The notes below the pieces were generated by a model that saw only the letters and a list, made by a program, of their open reading frames with translations, was not told the DNA's origin and ran no database searches. A DNA stretch of 64,000 bases from Tupaia tana (Eukaryota; Chordata; Mammalia; Scandentia; Tupaiidae): positions 29,191,814-29,255,813 of the forward strand of contig JAKSZU010000012.1 of NCBI GenBank assembly GCA_026018925.1. Reading direction: 5' to 3'. The position numbers and the translations under genes are program-made. Positions 33,434-44,749 of this stretch are shown piece by piece (the stretch's first letter is position 1; each line of letters opens with the position of its first letter).

Positions 33434-36400
33434 TCAGAGGAGGCCTGGGCTCTCAGGAAAGGCCCCCACTGCAAGGAGCCAGGGCAGTAGCAGGAGGGAC
33501 CAGCCAGCAGAGGGGCGGCCCTGCCCCGTGGCTGCAAGGAAATGAGAGGCAGAGATTTAGGATCAAGGCGGGGACTTGAAGATACAAAGTGGGACTAGCA
33601 GAGTGGCCTGGGAAGACTGATGTGCAAAGAAGATAGAGATGAAGAGCGAGAATTTAGAGAGGAAGGTAGACAGAGACGAGGAGACCAGTGAGAGCCCCAG
33701 TTCTTCCAGAAGTTTACTTCCTGCCTTCTAGTGATGCCAACGAGGCATTGCAGGGTGGAGTGCAGCAGGGGGCAGATCTGAGTGGGACCTAGCAATGCTG
33801 AAGTTGGCTCCTTTACCCACACCCTGGAAGGAGAAGTGCTGGGTGGACCTGGGGTGGGGCGCAATATGAGGGACCAGCAGATGGTATAATGGTTACGTCG
33901 CTGGACTCCCATGTGGCCAATGGCAGTTCAAGTCCTGGACCCAGAGGCTTGAAACATGCCAAGTGCACATGTATGTGTGCCCAAAATCCTGAGACGAGAA
34001 TGTAGAAGGGATTGCAATGTGGCCATACCCAGGCGATTTCTCACTTTTGTCTTTCTGGAGAGCACACACACCCTATGGCAAAAATCTCTCAGAAAAAAAA
34101 AAGGAAATTATGTCATGGGACTTCAAAGAAGAGACCTGGGACAGCCCCGTAACAAAGCGGGAAGAGCTGAGCATTGGGAGCCAGATCCCATACGACCAAC
34201 CGCAGTTCGAATGCCAGCCCCAGAAGCTTGAAAAACATGCCAGGCACACATGTGTGCCTGTCCCAAATCCCAACAGGATGGAGAAGTGGAGAAGGGATTG
34301 CAGTGTGACCATATCCCATTGAGGGGTGCTTTCTTCCTTTCCCTCTGTCCTTTCTCTGTCTCTCTGGCAAGCACATGTGCTCTCTGGCAATTAAGAAGAA
34401 GAAGGAAGGAGAAGGAAGAAAAGAGAAAGAAAAAGGAGAAGAAGCAGGAGAAAAGGAAAGAAGGAAGGAGCCCTGAGTTGGAAGCTAGAGACCTGGCCTC
34501 TAGTATTGACTCTGCAGCTAACTCACTGTCACCTGGATGTCACCATCCACTTTTGTCTCTGGGTCTCACTTTATTTCAAACAAGGGTAATGCTCGCTGTT
34601 CTGCCTCCTCCCTGGAGATTACCGTGTGGTGAAGATAAAGTGAGATGACGCCTGGGTGGGGTGGGCCAGCCCTGGCCCTAGAGCCGGGACGTCTGGACTC
34701 CACCCTTCACCAGCTATGTACAAGGGGCCGTGTCTTCGCTGTGTGCCTTAGTCCATTGTCTGTAGAACAGGGGTGATGACGGTGCCTACAACAGTGGCTT
34801 GTGGTGAGGACTAATGGCATGATGTGCCTGAGTCCTGCGTGTCACCACGTCAGGGAGGACGGTCAGGCAGAGTGGAGGCTGGGAATCCTTCCTGCCCATG
34901 TCTCATGGTCCCCAAGGGAGGGAGGAAAGACCGGAGGCTGGGGAGGAACTAATGAAAGTTTCCTCCCCAGGGATGGCCTTGGCCGTAGAGGAGTGGTGGC
35001 CCAGGCCAGCCCATCACAACAGGTATTCAAGGGAAAAGAAGAGTCACAGCCAGAACGGACTTGGGGATCACCTCATCTCATTTGCCTGTTATCCCAATAA
35101 GAGAAACAGCCCCGGAGGAAGAATACAAAGTGGGACTAGCAGAGTGGCCTGGGAAGACTGATGTGCAGGCAGCTCTCTCCGGGGCCTGATGCTGTGAAGC
35201 AGAGCAGGCATACCTGCTCCCTGACTACCACCCCACACCCACATATGTGTCCCATTGGTGTCTGATTAAGAAGGTTTGCTTTTTGGAATAAGGAGGTTGT
35301 TTCCCTTATGGAGAAGTTCAGGCGAGGACTTCCTGCGTATCCCCAAACAGTCCCACAGATGCCTGCAGCCCTCACCTGAATTATCCAGATGGCAGGGTCC
35401 AGACTTGCACCTGTCTGTAGGAAAGAAATGATAAAGAATCAAAGCCTCAGTAGCTCCCAGCACAGGAGGGGGCTACACAGCTCTGCTCTAGAGAAAGCGT
35501 GGGCATGTTCCCCTAATTCTCCCTCTGTGGGACCTCCTTTGACTGGAGTTGACCTGACCTGTGAGCAGCTAGGCAGAGAGAACTGTCCATCAAAGCAGAG
35601 TCCATTCTGGGACACTCCTGTTCGTTTGGCCTGTAACTTTGCCTCCCTGCCACACCATCCTGTCTTTCCATGCCCTGTCCCAGCTGAGGGGGGGCTGTGT
35701 TAGGGAACCACGGAAATCCTTTGCTCCTAAAACACCATGGATCTATGAACTTTGAGTGCAGGAGTGAATGCTTGCCTAGAGAACTTGTCGAAAAAGCCGA
35801 ACGAACTCTTATCTTTCTGCTTGAAAACAGCAGGTGACTTTGGTGGGTGTGTTATCTGACAACTGTTTTCCAAATTCCTAGATATTTGCCTTTTTACAAG
35901 GGTCATCTGAAAACTTTCTCTTTTATTGGTAACTAGACTCAACATGTCCCAGGAAACAACCTTTACTTTTAATTTTCTGAAAAACAACTCTTGCTTCCTC
36001 CTATACCCTAGTAAATACAGAGGGTCAGAGACTTGGGGGTTCATACCTGGTATGGCCTCCCCTTCTCCCTCTTAACTCAGATCTCTTGCATGTCAGAAGA
36101 GTCACAAGTATGACCTTAGAGTCACGAATGGTGACCCTAGAGTCACGAGTCTGTGTTCTTTGTGTGTCTTCCTCATCTTCCATCATCCCATGGGTGCTCA
36201 TGATGCCGTCTAGGATGAAACCACCCTGGACCTTTGCATCTTAGCAGTGGGCACAGTTCTGGCCAGCTACCTGTCCCGAGTTACAGAAACTGGTCCTCAC
36301 TGAGCTGGGAACGGCCCACAGCCCTTTCAGAGAAAAATCTAGGCCCATACTTGTAATCCTGCATGATCCCTTCTCTGCCCAGTCCTGGGAGCATGGACGG

Positions 36401-38012
36401 GAGTATCCAGCATCTGCCCCATGGAACTTAGGAGGGCAGCACCCAACGGCTGTCTCAGTCCCGCCCAGCGTACACTACAGCACGTCATTCCTATGCAACT
36501 ACTGAACGCTTTCTTCTTGGGAACTGAGCTTGGGGCTCTTGCTTGGTTCTAGGTGTCCATATAGTGGCTAGAAATTAACTCCCCTCCACCTCTAGCCAGG
36601 GGAAGGCCCGACAGGTCTGCTTGCCTCCTCAAATGGCCAGACCCTGCCTTGATCAGGAGGCCCTCTTCAGCCTCCCAGCAAGTAAGCAGCCACTTACTCT
36701 GGCTTAAGTACCACCTGGGACTAGACGCATCCTACCTGGGAGGATGTCTCCTCTTAGAGGGAGGATAGGAGGGGCCGGTGGCCATGATGGGTCCTCTCAC
36801 TGGTTGGTTATTTCACGTTCACGTGACCGTAGGGGGCGGGGCCTGGGTTTGCCCGAGTCCCTCCTGGGTGGGGACGCCAGCTCCTGCACCCAGGTGCCCT
36901 CCTCACCTTTGATGTACTCGCAGTTGTATGTGCTGCTCTTGCCCAGGGCCCGCAGGTAGATGCGGGCAGGGCCCTGGGCCGGTCTGCTGGCGTTGATCAC
37001 CTGGAAGGTCTCAAAGGGGGGGATCAGCACTTCCTCCTCCCCAGGGAAAAAGGAGTAGCCCTGGATAGGAGTCCCGAGGCAGGTCCAGATGCCGAAGAAG
37101 GTGTCCTCACCAAACTGCTGGGCTGCTACGTTCTTCAGGGACGCTGAGGCGAAGCCCCCCAGCCTCACGGTGGCCCCTGGCCCTGCTGGCCGGAAGCGCA
37201 GACCGTGCACCCCTCGGAACACCTGGCGGCATCGGGGCAGGGTCTGGCCCCTGCTCAGCAGCTGCAGGGCCTCGGTCAGCAGGAAGTGGAGAGTCTTGAA
37301 GGAGAAGTGGCGGAGGTAGTGGGCGCGGGAGCGGCCGGCCTCACGCACAGCTGCGTTGAACTCCCTGTGCAGGGGGCTGTTGGCGGTGTAGGCCAGGAGG
37401 GCCACCCCGTGCTCGTCGCGGAATCCCGCCGGCCGCAGCGGCATGCGGGTGGGGCTCGGGCCCCACTCTGGCCCCCAGGCCCTGCGCTCCTGCCACTGGT
37501 GGCTTGCCAGCGCCCAGCCCTCCGCGTACACTTTGTTGGTCTGGAACTCCGTGAGGTTGAGGTCCGGGAGCGCCGCGGTCATGGCCACTGTGCAGCCGGC
37601 GTACTGGTCGTCGAAGGAGGCGGGGGCCATGTCCAGGGGCGTTTCTTGAGAGAAGAGGTCTCGCCGCGAAATGGGATGGCTTTGGGCCTGAGAGAGTGAG
37701 AGCGGCAAGGACTGAGAGGCGCCCTGGGAGACCGGGACCCCGTCACCCAGCTGTCCCCGCCACGGAGGTGGGGCTGGGACCGCTCAGAAGCATTGAGAGC
37801 TTTGCACGCCTGTAGGAGGGGCGTTGGGAGCAAGGACTGCAAGCTCCAAGCCCAGGACTAGGGCTGCCCCTTCACTGAGCGGCGGCCACAGGCAGCACCA
37901 GGCATTCTTGCTTCCCTGATGCACAGCGCGGCCGCCTGCTGGGACAGGGAGTGGGCAAGGACCATACCTGAAGTGCTCCCAGGAGCACCAGGGACGCAAG
38001 GAGCAGAGACAT
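33434..38012 (-). CDS. ART1: ART1, GPI-anchored arginine-specific mono-ADP-ribosyltransferase, complete
   Basis: Ecto-enzyme of muscle and some blood cells that transfers ADP-ribose from NAD to arginines of surface proteins. Coding exons on the minus strand: 37968-38012, 36907-37687, 35376-35414 and 33434-33531 sum to 963 bp, 320 aa. Exon 1 is a signal peptide (MSLLLASLVLLGALQ). Exon 2 carries the whole catalytic domain with the R-S-ExE triad: FRGVHG (Arg about 173), GGFASAS (Ser about 196) and PGEEEVLIPP (ExE about 232-234). The 39-bp exon 3 encodes the cysteine pair in DRCKSGPCHLDNS. Exon 4 encodes a hydrophobic tail (GWSLLLLPWLLAVGAFP) and ends SPGLL, as expected for GPI processing. Phases 0, 1 and 1 agree across junctions and all sites are GT-AG. 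No polyadenylation signal was clear to me below 33434. Confidence 0.95.
33582..35167. repeat. 45-bp perfect direct repeat within ART1 intron 3
   Basis: Identical 45-base units lie at 33582-33626 and 35123-35167, 1541 bp apart. Each begins ATACAAAGTGGGACTAGCAG and ends GACTGATGTGCA. Both lie in the intron between the 39-bp exon and the terminal exon of ART1, one about 50 bp from the acceptor and one about 210 bp from the donor. The middle weakly resembles the SINE head but diverges after GTGGC. Confidence 0.85.
33868..34470 (+). repeat. Two tRNA-derived SINEs and a GAAG-rich tail in ART1 intron 3
   Basis: 33868-34100 is a long form (GGGACCAGCAGATGGTATAATGG to CCTATGGCAAAAATCTCTC). 34130-34391 is a copy of the diverged subfamily (GGGAGCCAGATCCCATACG). 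Its A-rich tail has grown into a purine tract (AAGAAGAAGGAAGGAGAAGG and similar) at about 34392-34470. Confidence 0.7.
35415..36906. other. ART1 intron 2, mostly unique sequence
   Basis: I see no SINE and no open frame of interest in this 1.5 kb. At about 36098-36150 three imperfect copies of AGAGTCAC(A/G)A(G/A)T lie about 20 bp apart with TGACC between them, a small degenerate tandem repeat. Confidence 0.5.
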
Positions 38013-38202
38013 GGAGGCAGGAGCCCACAGGTTGGAGATAACCCTGAGCCAGCTGCTGTCTGTCTTTGGATCTCAGTGTCCTTGTCTGGAAAATCAGCAT
38101 GTCAGTCTACACAGCCTGATAAACAGCAGTTGACACTAACGTTTAGTCTGTGCCCCTCCAGATGTGAGGCACAAAGAGCCTGAGATAGAAATGAAGTCTC
38201 AG

Positions 38203-38370
38203 GGGGCCGGCGGGTCACGTGGTGGTTAAGGGCACTGGACTCCCACATGGCCGCCTGCGGTTCTAGTCCTGGACCTGCCGGCTTGCTCCCTCACTTTCTA
38301 TCTCTTGCTCTGTCCCTCTCTGGTCAAATTAAAATAAAGAAATAAAGTTAAATAAAGTAAATCCTTAAAA
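38203..38370 (+). repeat. tRNA-derived SINE, short form
   Basis: Head GGGGCCGGCGGGTCACGTGG, GGTTCTAGTCCTGG, CTCTCTGGTCAAATTAAAAT, then an AAATAAAG-type tail. It lies just upstream of the ART1 start on the opposite strand. Confidence 0.8.
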
Positions 38371-38384
38371 AAGAAGAAGAAGAA

Positions 38385-38760
38385 ATGGAGGCTGGAAGAA
38401 ACATGGGCAGCTTCCTGGAGGAGGTGACATGTGAATAGCATCTTGCAGGAAGACTAGGAGAATCAGACACCAGCAAGTACAGACTGAGAGAGAGGACTGG
38501 AGTCGAGCCAGGAAGGGAGTTTGGGCAGCAGGATGGAAAGAGCAAAGGTACTGTGGATGGAACTCTGAGGGTGCGCAGAGCGGCCTACGGTCATCTGGGC
38601 TGGCAGGGCTGGCAGCGTGGGGATGTTGGGAGACGGGGCCCAGTCGTGAAGGGACTCGTCAGCTGTGGTGAGAGGCCCAGGTGTCACTGCACGGGGGACG
38701 TGAGGCTGGAAGGGGCACATCCAGGAGCAATTGCTGCCGAGGCCACGCAGGACTCCAGCG
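38385..38760 (+). repeat. L2-like remnant
   Basis: AGCTTCCTGGAGGAGGTGACA, GAATAGCATCTTGCAGGAAGA, AAAGAGCAAAGGTACTGTGG and, further on, GCAGCGTGGGGATGTTGGG follow the L2 3' order. Confidence 0.5.
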
Positions 38761-38974
38761 GGTTCAGGGTCCCCATCAGCCGTCCTCTGCAGACCCCCCC
38801 AGCCCTGATCTCATCCCCTCAGAGGCAGTCTTGTTCCCACTTCTAATGCAGCCTTCCTAACTGATGCTTACAAAAGCCATTTCTTGGTTCTTGCTGTTTT
38901 CTTTCGTTTACACAAATGATGATGGAACCAGTGGCTTTTGTTGTTGTTTTCATTTTTGTTTTTAGCTTACTTCT

Positions 38975-39214
38975 TTCTTTGGTGGGCAAGCGAGTGAGGG
39001 AGAGACAGCAGCCTTGTCAAGGTCCTGACGCTGGGATCCACCTCCATCCAGCCTCCGGCAGCCCCACAGCTTCGGCACACATGCGGCTGGGGTACTCAGG
39101 GAGGGCTCTGGCTGTGAGTCCAGAACCTTCCATCTGGGATTGCCTTACAGAGGGCTGCATTTACCGCTGGGCTACCATCTGCCACACCCCCCTTTTTAAA
39201 AGTTTCTTTCTTCC

Positions 39215-39262
<48 letters not shown>

Positions 39263-39425
39263 CAGCATTGGCAGAGTCTTTACACCACAGCCCACTCCCA
39301 GCTTTGCCAAGGGGGATGGGCATGCTGCAGTCCCTTCTCCTTTCAGATGCACCCGGAGTGATTGGTGAGCTGTGGTTGGCCATGTGGGATCTGGCTGCCT
39401 TAACCACCAGGCCATGGACCCAGCC
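38975..39425 (-). repeat. Two diverged tRNA-derived SINEs
   Basis: 38975-39187 is a weak copy (GGGCAAGCGAGTGAGGGAGAG to CTACCATCTGCCACACCCC). 39200-39425 has a (GA)n at 39219-39258, the complement of the body, TGGTTGGCCATGTGGGATCTG and the end GGCCATGGACCCAGCC. Confidence 0.5.
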
Positions 39426-39943
39426 TATTTTCTTTTATTTTTTATTTAATTGTATTTATTATTATCATAATCCTTTTTATATTACATTGAATCACATATA
39501 TCTTTACAGTGTATTACATTTCTTTTTCCAGCAGAAATACCATGAATATCAGTCAAGACAAAGACATTACTATCCACATCATCATCATCATCAAACAGCT
39601 TTTCATCATTTTTTTTTCAAATTATTATTATTCCTCACTATTTTTTTAAACATTCAATCACTATATATCATTTGGTTTGTAAAGAGAATTTACCCAACGT
39701 GAAATACTTCTCAGACCAGTCCAATTGAGAATACTATACACATCGTCATCAACAGTTAATAAGCTATTTCTCTGTCCCACTAATGTCTTGCCTCTTTATT
39801 TGTTCTCTTGCTATCCTTCTCTACACTCTTCCCTTCTCCCGCCCTGTTCCACACTGTCCTTAGCACCCATAACTATTTTCACTGTTTTTATGCCCTCTAA
39901 TATTTCTATCTCTACCATAAAATGCAGATCCAGCCTTTTTTTT
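39426..39943 (-). repeat. AT-rich L1-like fragment
   Basis: Contains the words shared with 12930-13115 (CATTCAATCAC, CCAGTCCAATTGAGAATACTA, CATCAACAGTTAATAAGC, CTGTCCCACTAATGTCTTGCC) followed by a pyrimidine-rich tract whose complement is a G-rich polypurine stretch typical of an L1 3' UTR. A (CAT)n lies at about 39580-39610. Confidence 0.5.
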
Positions 39944-40108
39944 TAGGACTATTTATTTAATTATTATTATTCAATTTGATTAGAGAGAGACATAGATACA
40001 GAGAAAGAAAGAAAGTGAGAAAACAAGCCACCATGTCCAGGACTCGAACTACAGTAGACCATCTGGGAGTCCAGCGCCCCAACCACTACACTATCTGCCG
40101 ACTCCTAT
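39944..40108 (-). repeat. tRNA-derived SINE, short form
   Basis: TTTATTTAATTATTATTATT tail, TTAGAGAGAGACATAG, GAGAAAACAAGCCACC, B-box complement GGACTCGAACTACAG and end CTATCTGCCGACTCC. Confidence 0.7.
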
Positions 40109-40335
40109 TTAATTTTTTTAAATGAAGCTCCTCTTTATTTCCCATTAACTTTCATCATTCTTATATAACCCCAGAATATCCCTCTTCTGATACAACCCTA
40201 CACAGCTTTTCCTTTTTCACTAGCATAAATGAGGTATAATTGGTATGCAAAACTTCCATATAATTAATATATATAATTTGGTGAGTTTCAACAAATGTAT
40301 ATACTCATGTTACCATCACCACAATCAAGGTAACC

Positions 40336-40545
40336 AGGCCAGCTAGTGGCATGGTGGTTAAGATGGCTGGATCACATATGGCCAACTGCACAGTTCAAGT
40401 CCTGGACCTGATGGCTTCAAAAACACACCAGGTGCATGTGCATGTGTGCCCAAAATCCCAAGAGGAGACTAGAGGAGACAGGACTGCAGCATGGTCATCC
40501 CCAGTACAGTGTGCTTTCTCACTTTTCCTCTCTCTCTGGTGAGGG
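40336..40545 (+). repeat. tRNA-derived SINE, long form, 3' end missing
   Basis: Head CCAGGCCAGCTAGTGGCATGG, GTTCAAGTCCTGG, body CCCAAAATCCCAAGAGGAG to TCTCTCTCTGGTGAGG, then no tail. Confidence 0.65.
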
Positions 40546-41005
40546 AAAGAGGAATGAGATGGCTGCCTGGAGGAGGAAGCCAAATCTCAGGTGAAGTGAC
40601 ATTCTTCCTTGGGGTTTTTGAGGCTCTGCTTCTGGCCTAGGGTTTCTTGAGATTCCCCGGTATCCTTGTGACGAAATCGATTCTAAGTGTCCCCTCTTTC
40701 AGGGTTGTTCCTGTAAACTTGCCTTTGGAAGAGTCTTGTGTAATTAACTGTCCCCTCTCTTTACCAGTCAGCCAGGCAGTCACCTGGTGTCCGTCTCTTG
40801 GCTCATTCACTAGAAATTACTATAGTTGCCAGCTAGTGCTGGGTGCGACATGGGTCCATCCTACATTCTCCACCCTCCTGCCTTGGCTCAGGCTTCCGCC
40901 TGCCCCTCACCGATCTCCTTGCCTCCCCTGACACCCTGCTCACCTGCCTGCCTTGCAAGCCCACCTCTGGTCTTGTTCTTTACTTGTTTAAAAAACTTCT
41001 GGGGG

Positions 41006-41662
41006 TGGGGCCAGCGGATGGCATAATGGTTTCATTGCTGGACTCCCACATAGTCAGCCATGGTTCAAGTCCCGGACCTAGAGACTTGAAACTCACACCA
41101 GGCGCATAGGCATGTGTGTCCAAAATCCCATGAGGAGAATAGAGGAGAAGGGATTGCAGCGTGGCCATCTGCCCTGGGGGGTGATTTCTCACTTTCTATT
41201 TCTTTGTTTCTCTCTGTCTCTCTGGCTAGCGCACACATACACCCTATAACAAAAATCTCTCTTAAAAAATAAAAACGAAAACAAAAACAGGGGGTGGGCA
41301 GCAGGTGGCATGGTGACTGGGATGCTGGACTCCCACACGGCTGACTGTGGTTCGGGTCCCAGACTTGGTGACTTTCTTTCTCTCTCTCTCAGTCTCTCTC
41401 TGATGAGTGCACATGTGCTATAACAAATTGTTAAAAATAATAATAGTAATAAATAAAATTAAATATTTTTAAAGAATTATTTTATTTAACTTTATTTATT
41501 TATTTATTTTAATTTGACCAGAGAAGGACAGAGTGAGAGAGAGAGAAAGAGAGAAAGAGAGAAAGAAAAAGTGAGACATCCCCTAGGTCTGGGAGTCAAA
41601 CTGTGGTCGGCCATGTGGGAGTCCAGTGCCCTTAACCACCGTGCCACCTGCCAATCCCGAAA
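41006..41662. repeat. Cluster of three tRNA-derived SINEs
   Basis: 41006-41285 is plus long form (GGGGCCAGCGGATGGCATAATGG). 41290-41470 is plus (GGGTGGGCAGCAGGTGGCATGG). 41470-41662 is minus short form (TTTATTTAACTTTATTTATT to CACCTGCCAATCCC). The last two form an inverted pair. Confidence 0.75.
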
Positions 41663-42814
41663 TTAAATAAATCTTTTAAAAAAAAATGCCTTCTGGGGCC
41701 AAAACTGACTGGAAGAAATCTCAAAATAGAGAATGAAAATGTAAAAACAAAAATTATGAGGGGAGAGATAAGAACATGACTAAAAACACAAAGAAAAATT
41801 CCAAACCAAAATATCCCTCAGCCTAGGGTCACCGTCCTCATTCCTAGTCTGTGCTCCTCTGGGATTGGCCCTCCATGACTTCTTCAGCCAGTACCCTACC
41901 ACCCCTGTCGGCCTGGGCAGTATAGGTGGGGCGCCACTCCTTCCAGTGGCTCTGCACACATCTCCCCTGTACTTGGGACACACTTCTGGGTACCGGCTTT
42001 TCAAGGCTTGTATCTGGGATCACCTCCTCCAGGAAGTCTTCCCTGGGCTCCCACACTACCCTGTGCTGTCCTCTGTCACTGTCCTACTCACACTGCGTGT
42101 CTGTCTCCCTTTCTGGCCTAGGAGCTGCTTGAAGGTGGGGACTAGGTATGGCCACAGCACTAAGCCCAAGGTCAGGTGCAGGTGGCCCCCCGGAATGTTT
42201 GCTGAGAGTCTGGGGTTCCTGAGAACAGCCAGTGCTGTAGGCCTCTGCGGGGCAGGTAGATTGCTGACCTTGGTGACACTGCCAAAGTCAGGAGGAGATG
42301 GCATGGAGGCCGGATGGGGTGGGCTGGGAGGTGAGGCAGTACAGACGTGACCCAAATATCTCTCCAGGACCCCCGAACTTCCTAGCGGCCCCAAATCTTC
42401 CTAGCTATCCCAAGTCTCTCCATAAAATGTTCTCTGCAACTTTTCCTCATGACCATTAATCCCCCCAATTTCAACTCAGAAAACATCCCCTGCCTGGTTC
42501 CCAGAAGGAGGGCGCATGTCCCTTACCTAGGCCTTCTCCAGGGTGGGAGCTGGTGGGTCTCTTGCCATGGGGGAGAGGACGGGGTTCTCCTTTATACCGT
42601 CGATTCAGCCCCGTACCTCCCCCACACAGCTGCTCAGAAATGTGACACTCCCCCATCTATTTCTGGATGTCTCCTCAAAGCTCAGGAACACTAGCCTCCT
42701 CCCAATCTGACCTGGGCCAGGGCTCTTCATTAAAAACACGGAATCCCAGACGCCAGTAAATGTGGCTGAGGCACTGAGGATCCAGGGCGGGACAACTGCC
42801 TGCTCATTGGGCTT

Positions 42815-43625
42815 AGCCCTGTGTTCTTTTTTTTTTTTAAATTTTTTTAAAATTTATTTTTTTAAATTTTTAATGCATTTTTTTAATTTCAAGAAAAAGT
42901 TTTAGGGTTTTTTTTTTTTTTTCCCTGAGACTTTTAACTTAATTTACATTCATTCCCTAAGCATCATCACAGCACACAAAATGTGATTTCTTATCCAGAA
43001 TATACTGCATAGTGGCTTAATCATGCATGTTATCGTCAAAATTTTCCATTTGTAGTTTCTAGTATTTTTTTACCCCTATTTCTGACCCTCTGTCCTTTCC
43101 CTCCCTCTTCTCACACTATCTCTGGTGTCTACAGTTGTCTTCCATTCCTTTTCCCCCCACATTGTATTGATCACACAATTTCTTAAATAATCTAACTACT
43201 TTCAGTAGCAAGTTTGGCTGGTAATTTCAAGAAAAGCAGTTTTAACTTAAGTCAAAGAAATGCTAAGGAACTTTGCTTAAAACTTAAAGCCAGGAAACAA
43301 GTTAGGATTCTGTTCAAATGGTAGATACATGAATCTATCCATATCTCAAGACAGGACACAAATCCTTACAAGCAGACAACAAAGCCTACAAGAAAATCAG
43401 CCATGTTTTAGTCAAAAGTCATAAAATTCTATTTCACCAATTCAGTCTCATATACTTTATCTTTTGCTGTGCTTCAATTTTCTCAATTAAATTCTGGGAT
43501 ATAATATTCAACTCCAGACTTGTTCCTATGATTAAGTTGGCCATTTTCTTAGTTTTTGAACTCTTATTTCTGTGTGTCTGTATTTAATTTTCCTGATATA
43601 GCACTCCCTTGAAGCCCTGTGTTCT
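42815..43625 (-). mobile_element. 5'-truncated L1-like insertion with 13-bp target duplication
   Basis: AGCCCTGTGTTCT occurs at 42815-42827 and again at 43613-43625. Between them are about 785 bp that start with poly-T on the plus strand, so the element's A-tail is on the left and its sense is minus. The element's sense strand has GATAGTGTGAGAAGAGGGAGG, a polypurine stretch like that of L1 3' UTRs. No reverse transcriptase frame is present. Confidence 0.75.
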
Positions 43626-44284
43626 GATCAGCCCCTGGGGAGAAGCAGAGCAGGCTTCGGGGTACTGGCCTCAAGGGCATCTCCTTACATCCGCTCCTTC
43701 CATGTGAGCCTGGAGATTCGCCTCAGGTCGAGGGGAGTGCATCTTGCACCTTGCCTAAGGTACGAGGGGAGTCGGCCCAGGGAACTGGGTTCCGGGCCCC
43801 AGCTCCAGCCCTGACTGCCCTGTGATCTTGGAGGATTTTATTCCACTCAGGACCCTTGTCCAATGACCAGATATGAGTCCACCTCATGGGGCCTTTGGGG
43901 ACTTCCAGGTGCTGAGATGGGAGAAGCCATGTCCCAAGGCGAGGTGAAGAGAGGACAAAGCAGTCAGATCCCTGTAGATCCAGTCCCAGGGCCTTCCCAG
44001 CAGGCCAGACTCTCCAGACAGTATCTTTCATTCTAGCCACTGCAAAAGTTCAGGTGCCCCCAGGGAACAGCGGCAGGCATGATAATACCGGTAAAGGTGG
44101 TGACTCCCAGTTTTCTGATCTAGGACAGCTTTGGAGTGGCTAGTCTCATTGCAATGGGGTAAGAACTTGTCTTGAAGCTGTTTTCCTAACAAGCACTCTG
44201 TTTTTGGGGGGGATGCCATTCTTTCCTCCTCTCTCCCCATCCTCCCACATGCCTGGACACAAATTGTCTTTCTAATTCTTCTTT

Positions 44285-44450
44285 TTTTATTTTAAAGAAT
44301 TATTTATTTTATTTATTATTATTGTTATTTTAAATTTGACCAGAGAGAGCGAGGGCAAACGAGAACGCAAGTCACCAGGTCCAGGACTCAAACTGCGGTC
44401 TGCCATGTGGGAGTCTAGTGTTGCACCACCACGCTCCCTGCTGGATCCCC
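44285..44450 (-). repeat. tRNA-derived SINE, short form
   Basis: TTTATTTTATTTATTATTATT tail, TTTGACCAGAGAGAGCGAGG, B-box complement GGACTCAAACTGCGG, end CTCCCTGCTGGATCCC. Confidence 0.7.
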
Positions 44451-44749
44451 TAACTCATCTTTAGGAAGACTTTTTGGAGTAAATGTGATTCTAGGTGAAG
44501 GAAGCTCTTTATTTGGCTGATAATCTGAGGGGACAGGGGGACAAGGATGGGCAAATTAGTGGACCAGACCAGGCACAGTCCTTTGGGTAGAAAAGGTCTA
44601 ATTCTCCCATCCCATTCCCGCTGCCCAGCAGGTAGCGTCTTTCAATTCTTGACATGCATGAGCTCTGGCCACACTGGGAGAGTGACATCCTTTCTCCTCC
44701 TCTTCCCAGAGCCACTTAGGGATTCCTCAAGCAGCCCCTTCTCCCGTTA

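Noticed and set aside
33434-33537. A different minus frame over the ART1 terminal exon (starting MQPRGRAAPLLAG)
   Set aside because: The phase from the 39-bp exon selects the frame that gives GWSLLLLPWLLAVG and the SPGLL end, which matches ART1.
37205-37699. A 164-codon plus-strand open frame across ART1 exon 2
   Set aside because: It is the antisense shadow of a GC-rich coding exon. Splice phases and family match all favour the minus strand.
39218-39258. Regular short repeats as a possible CRISPR array
   Set aside because: It is a (GA)n microsatellite in a SINE of a mammalian genome. No array of repeats and spacers exists in this window.
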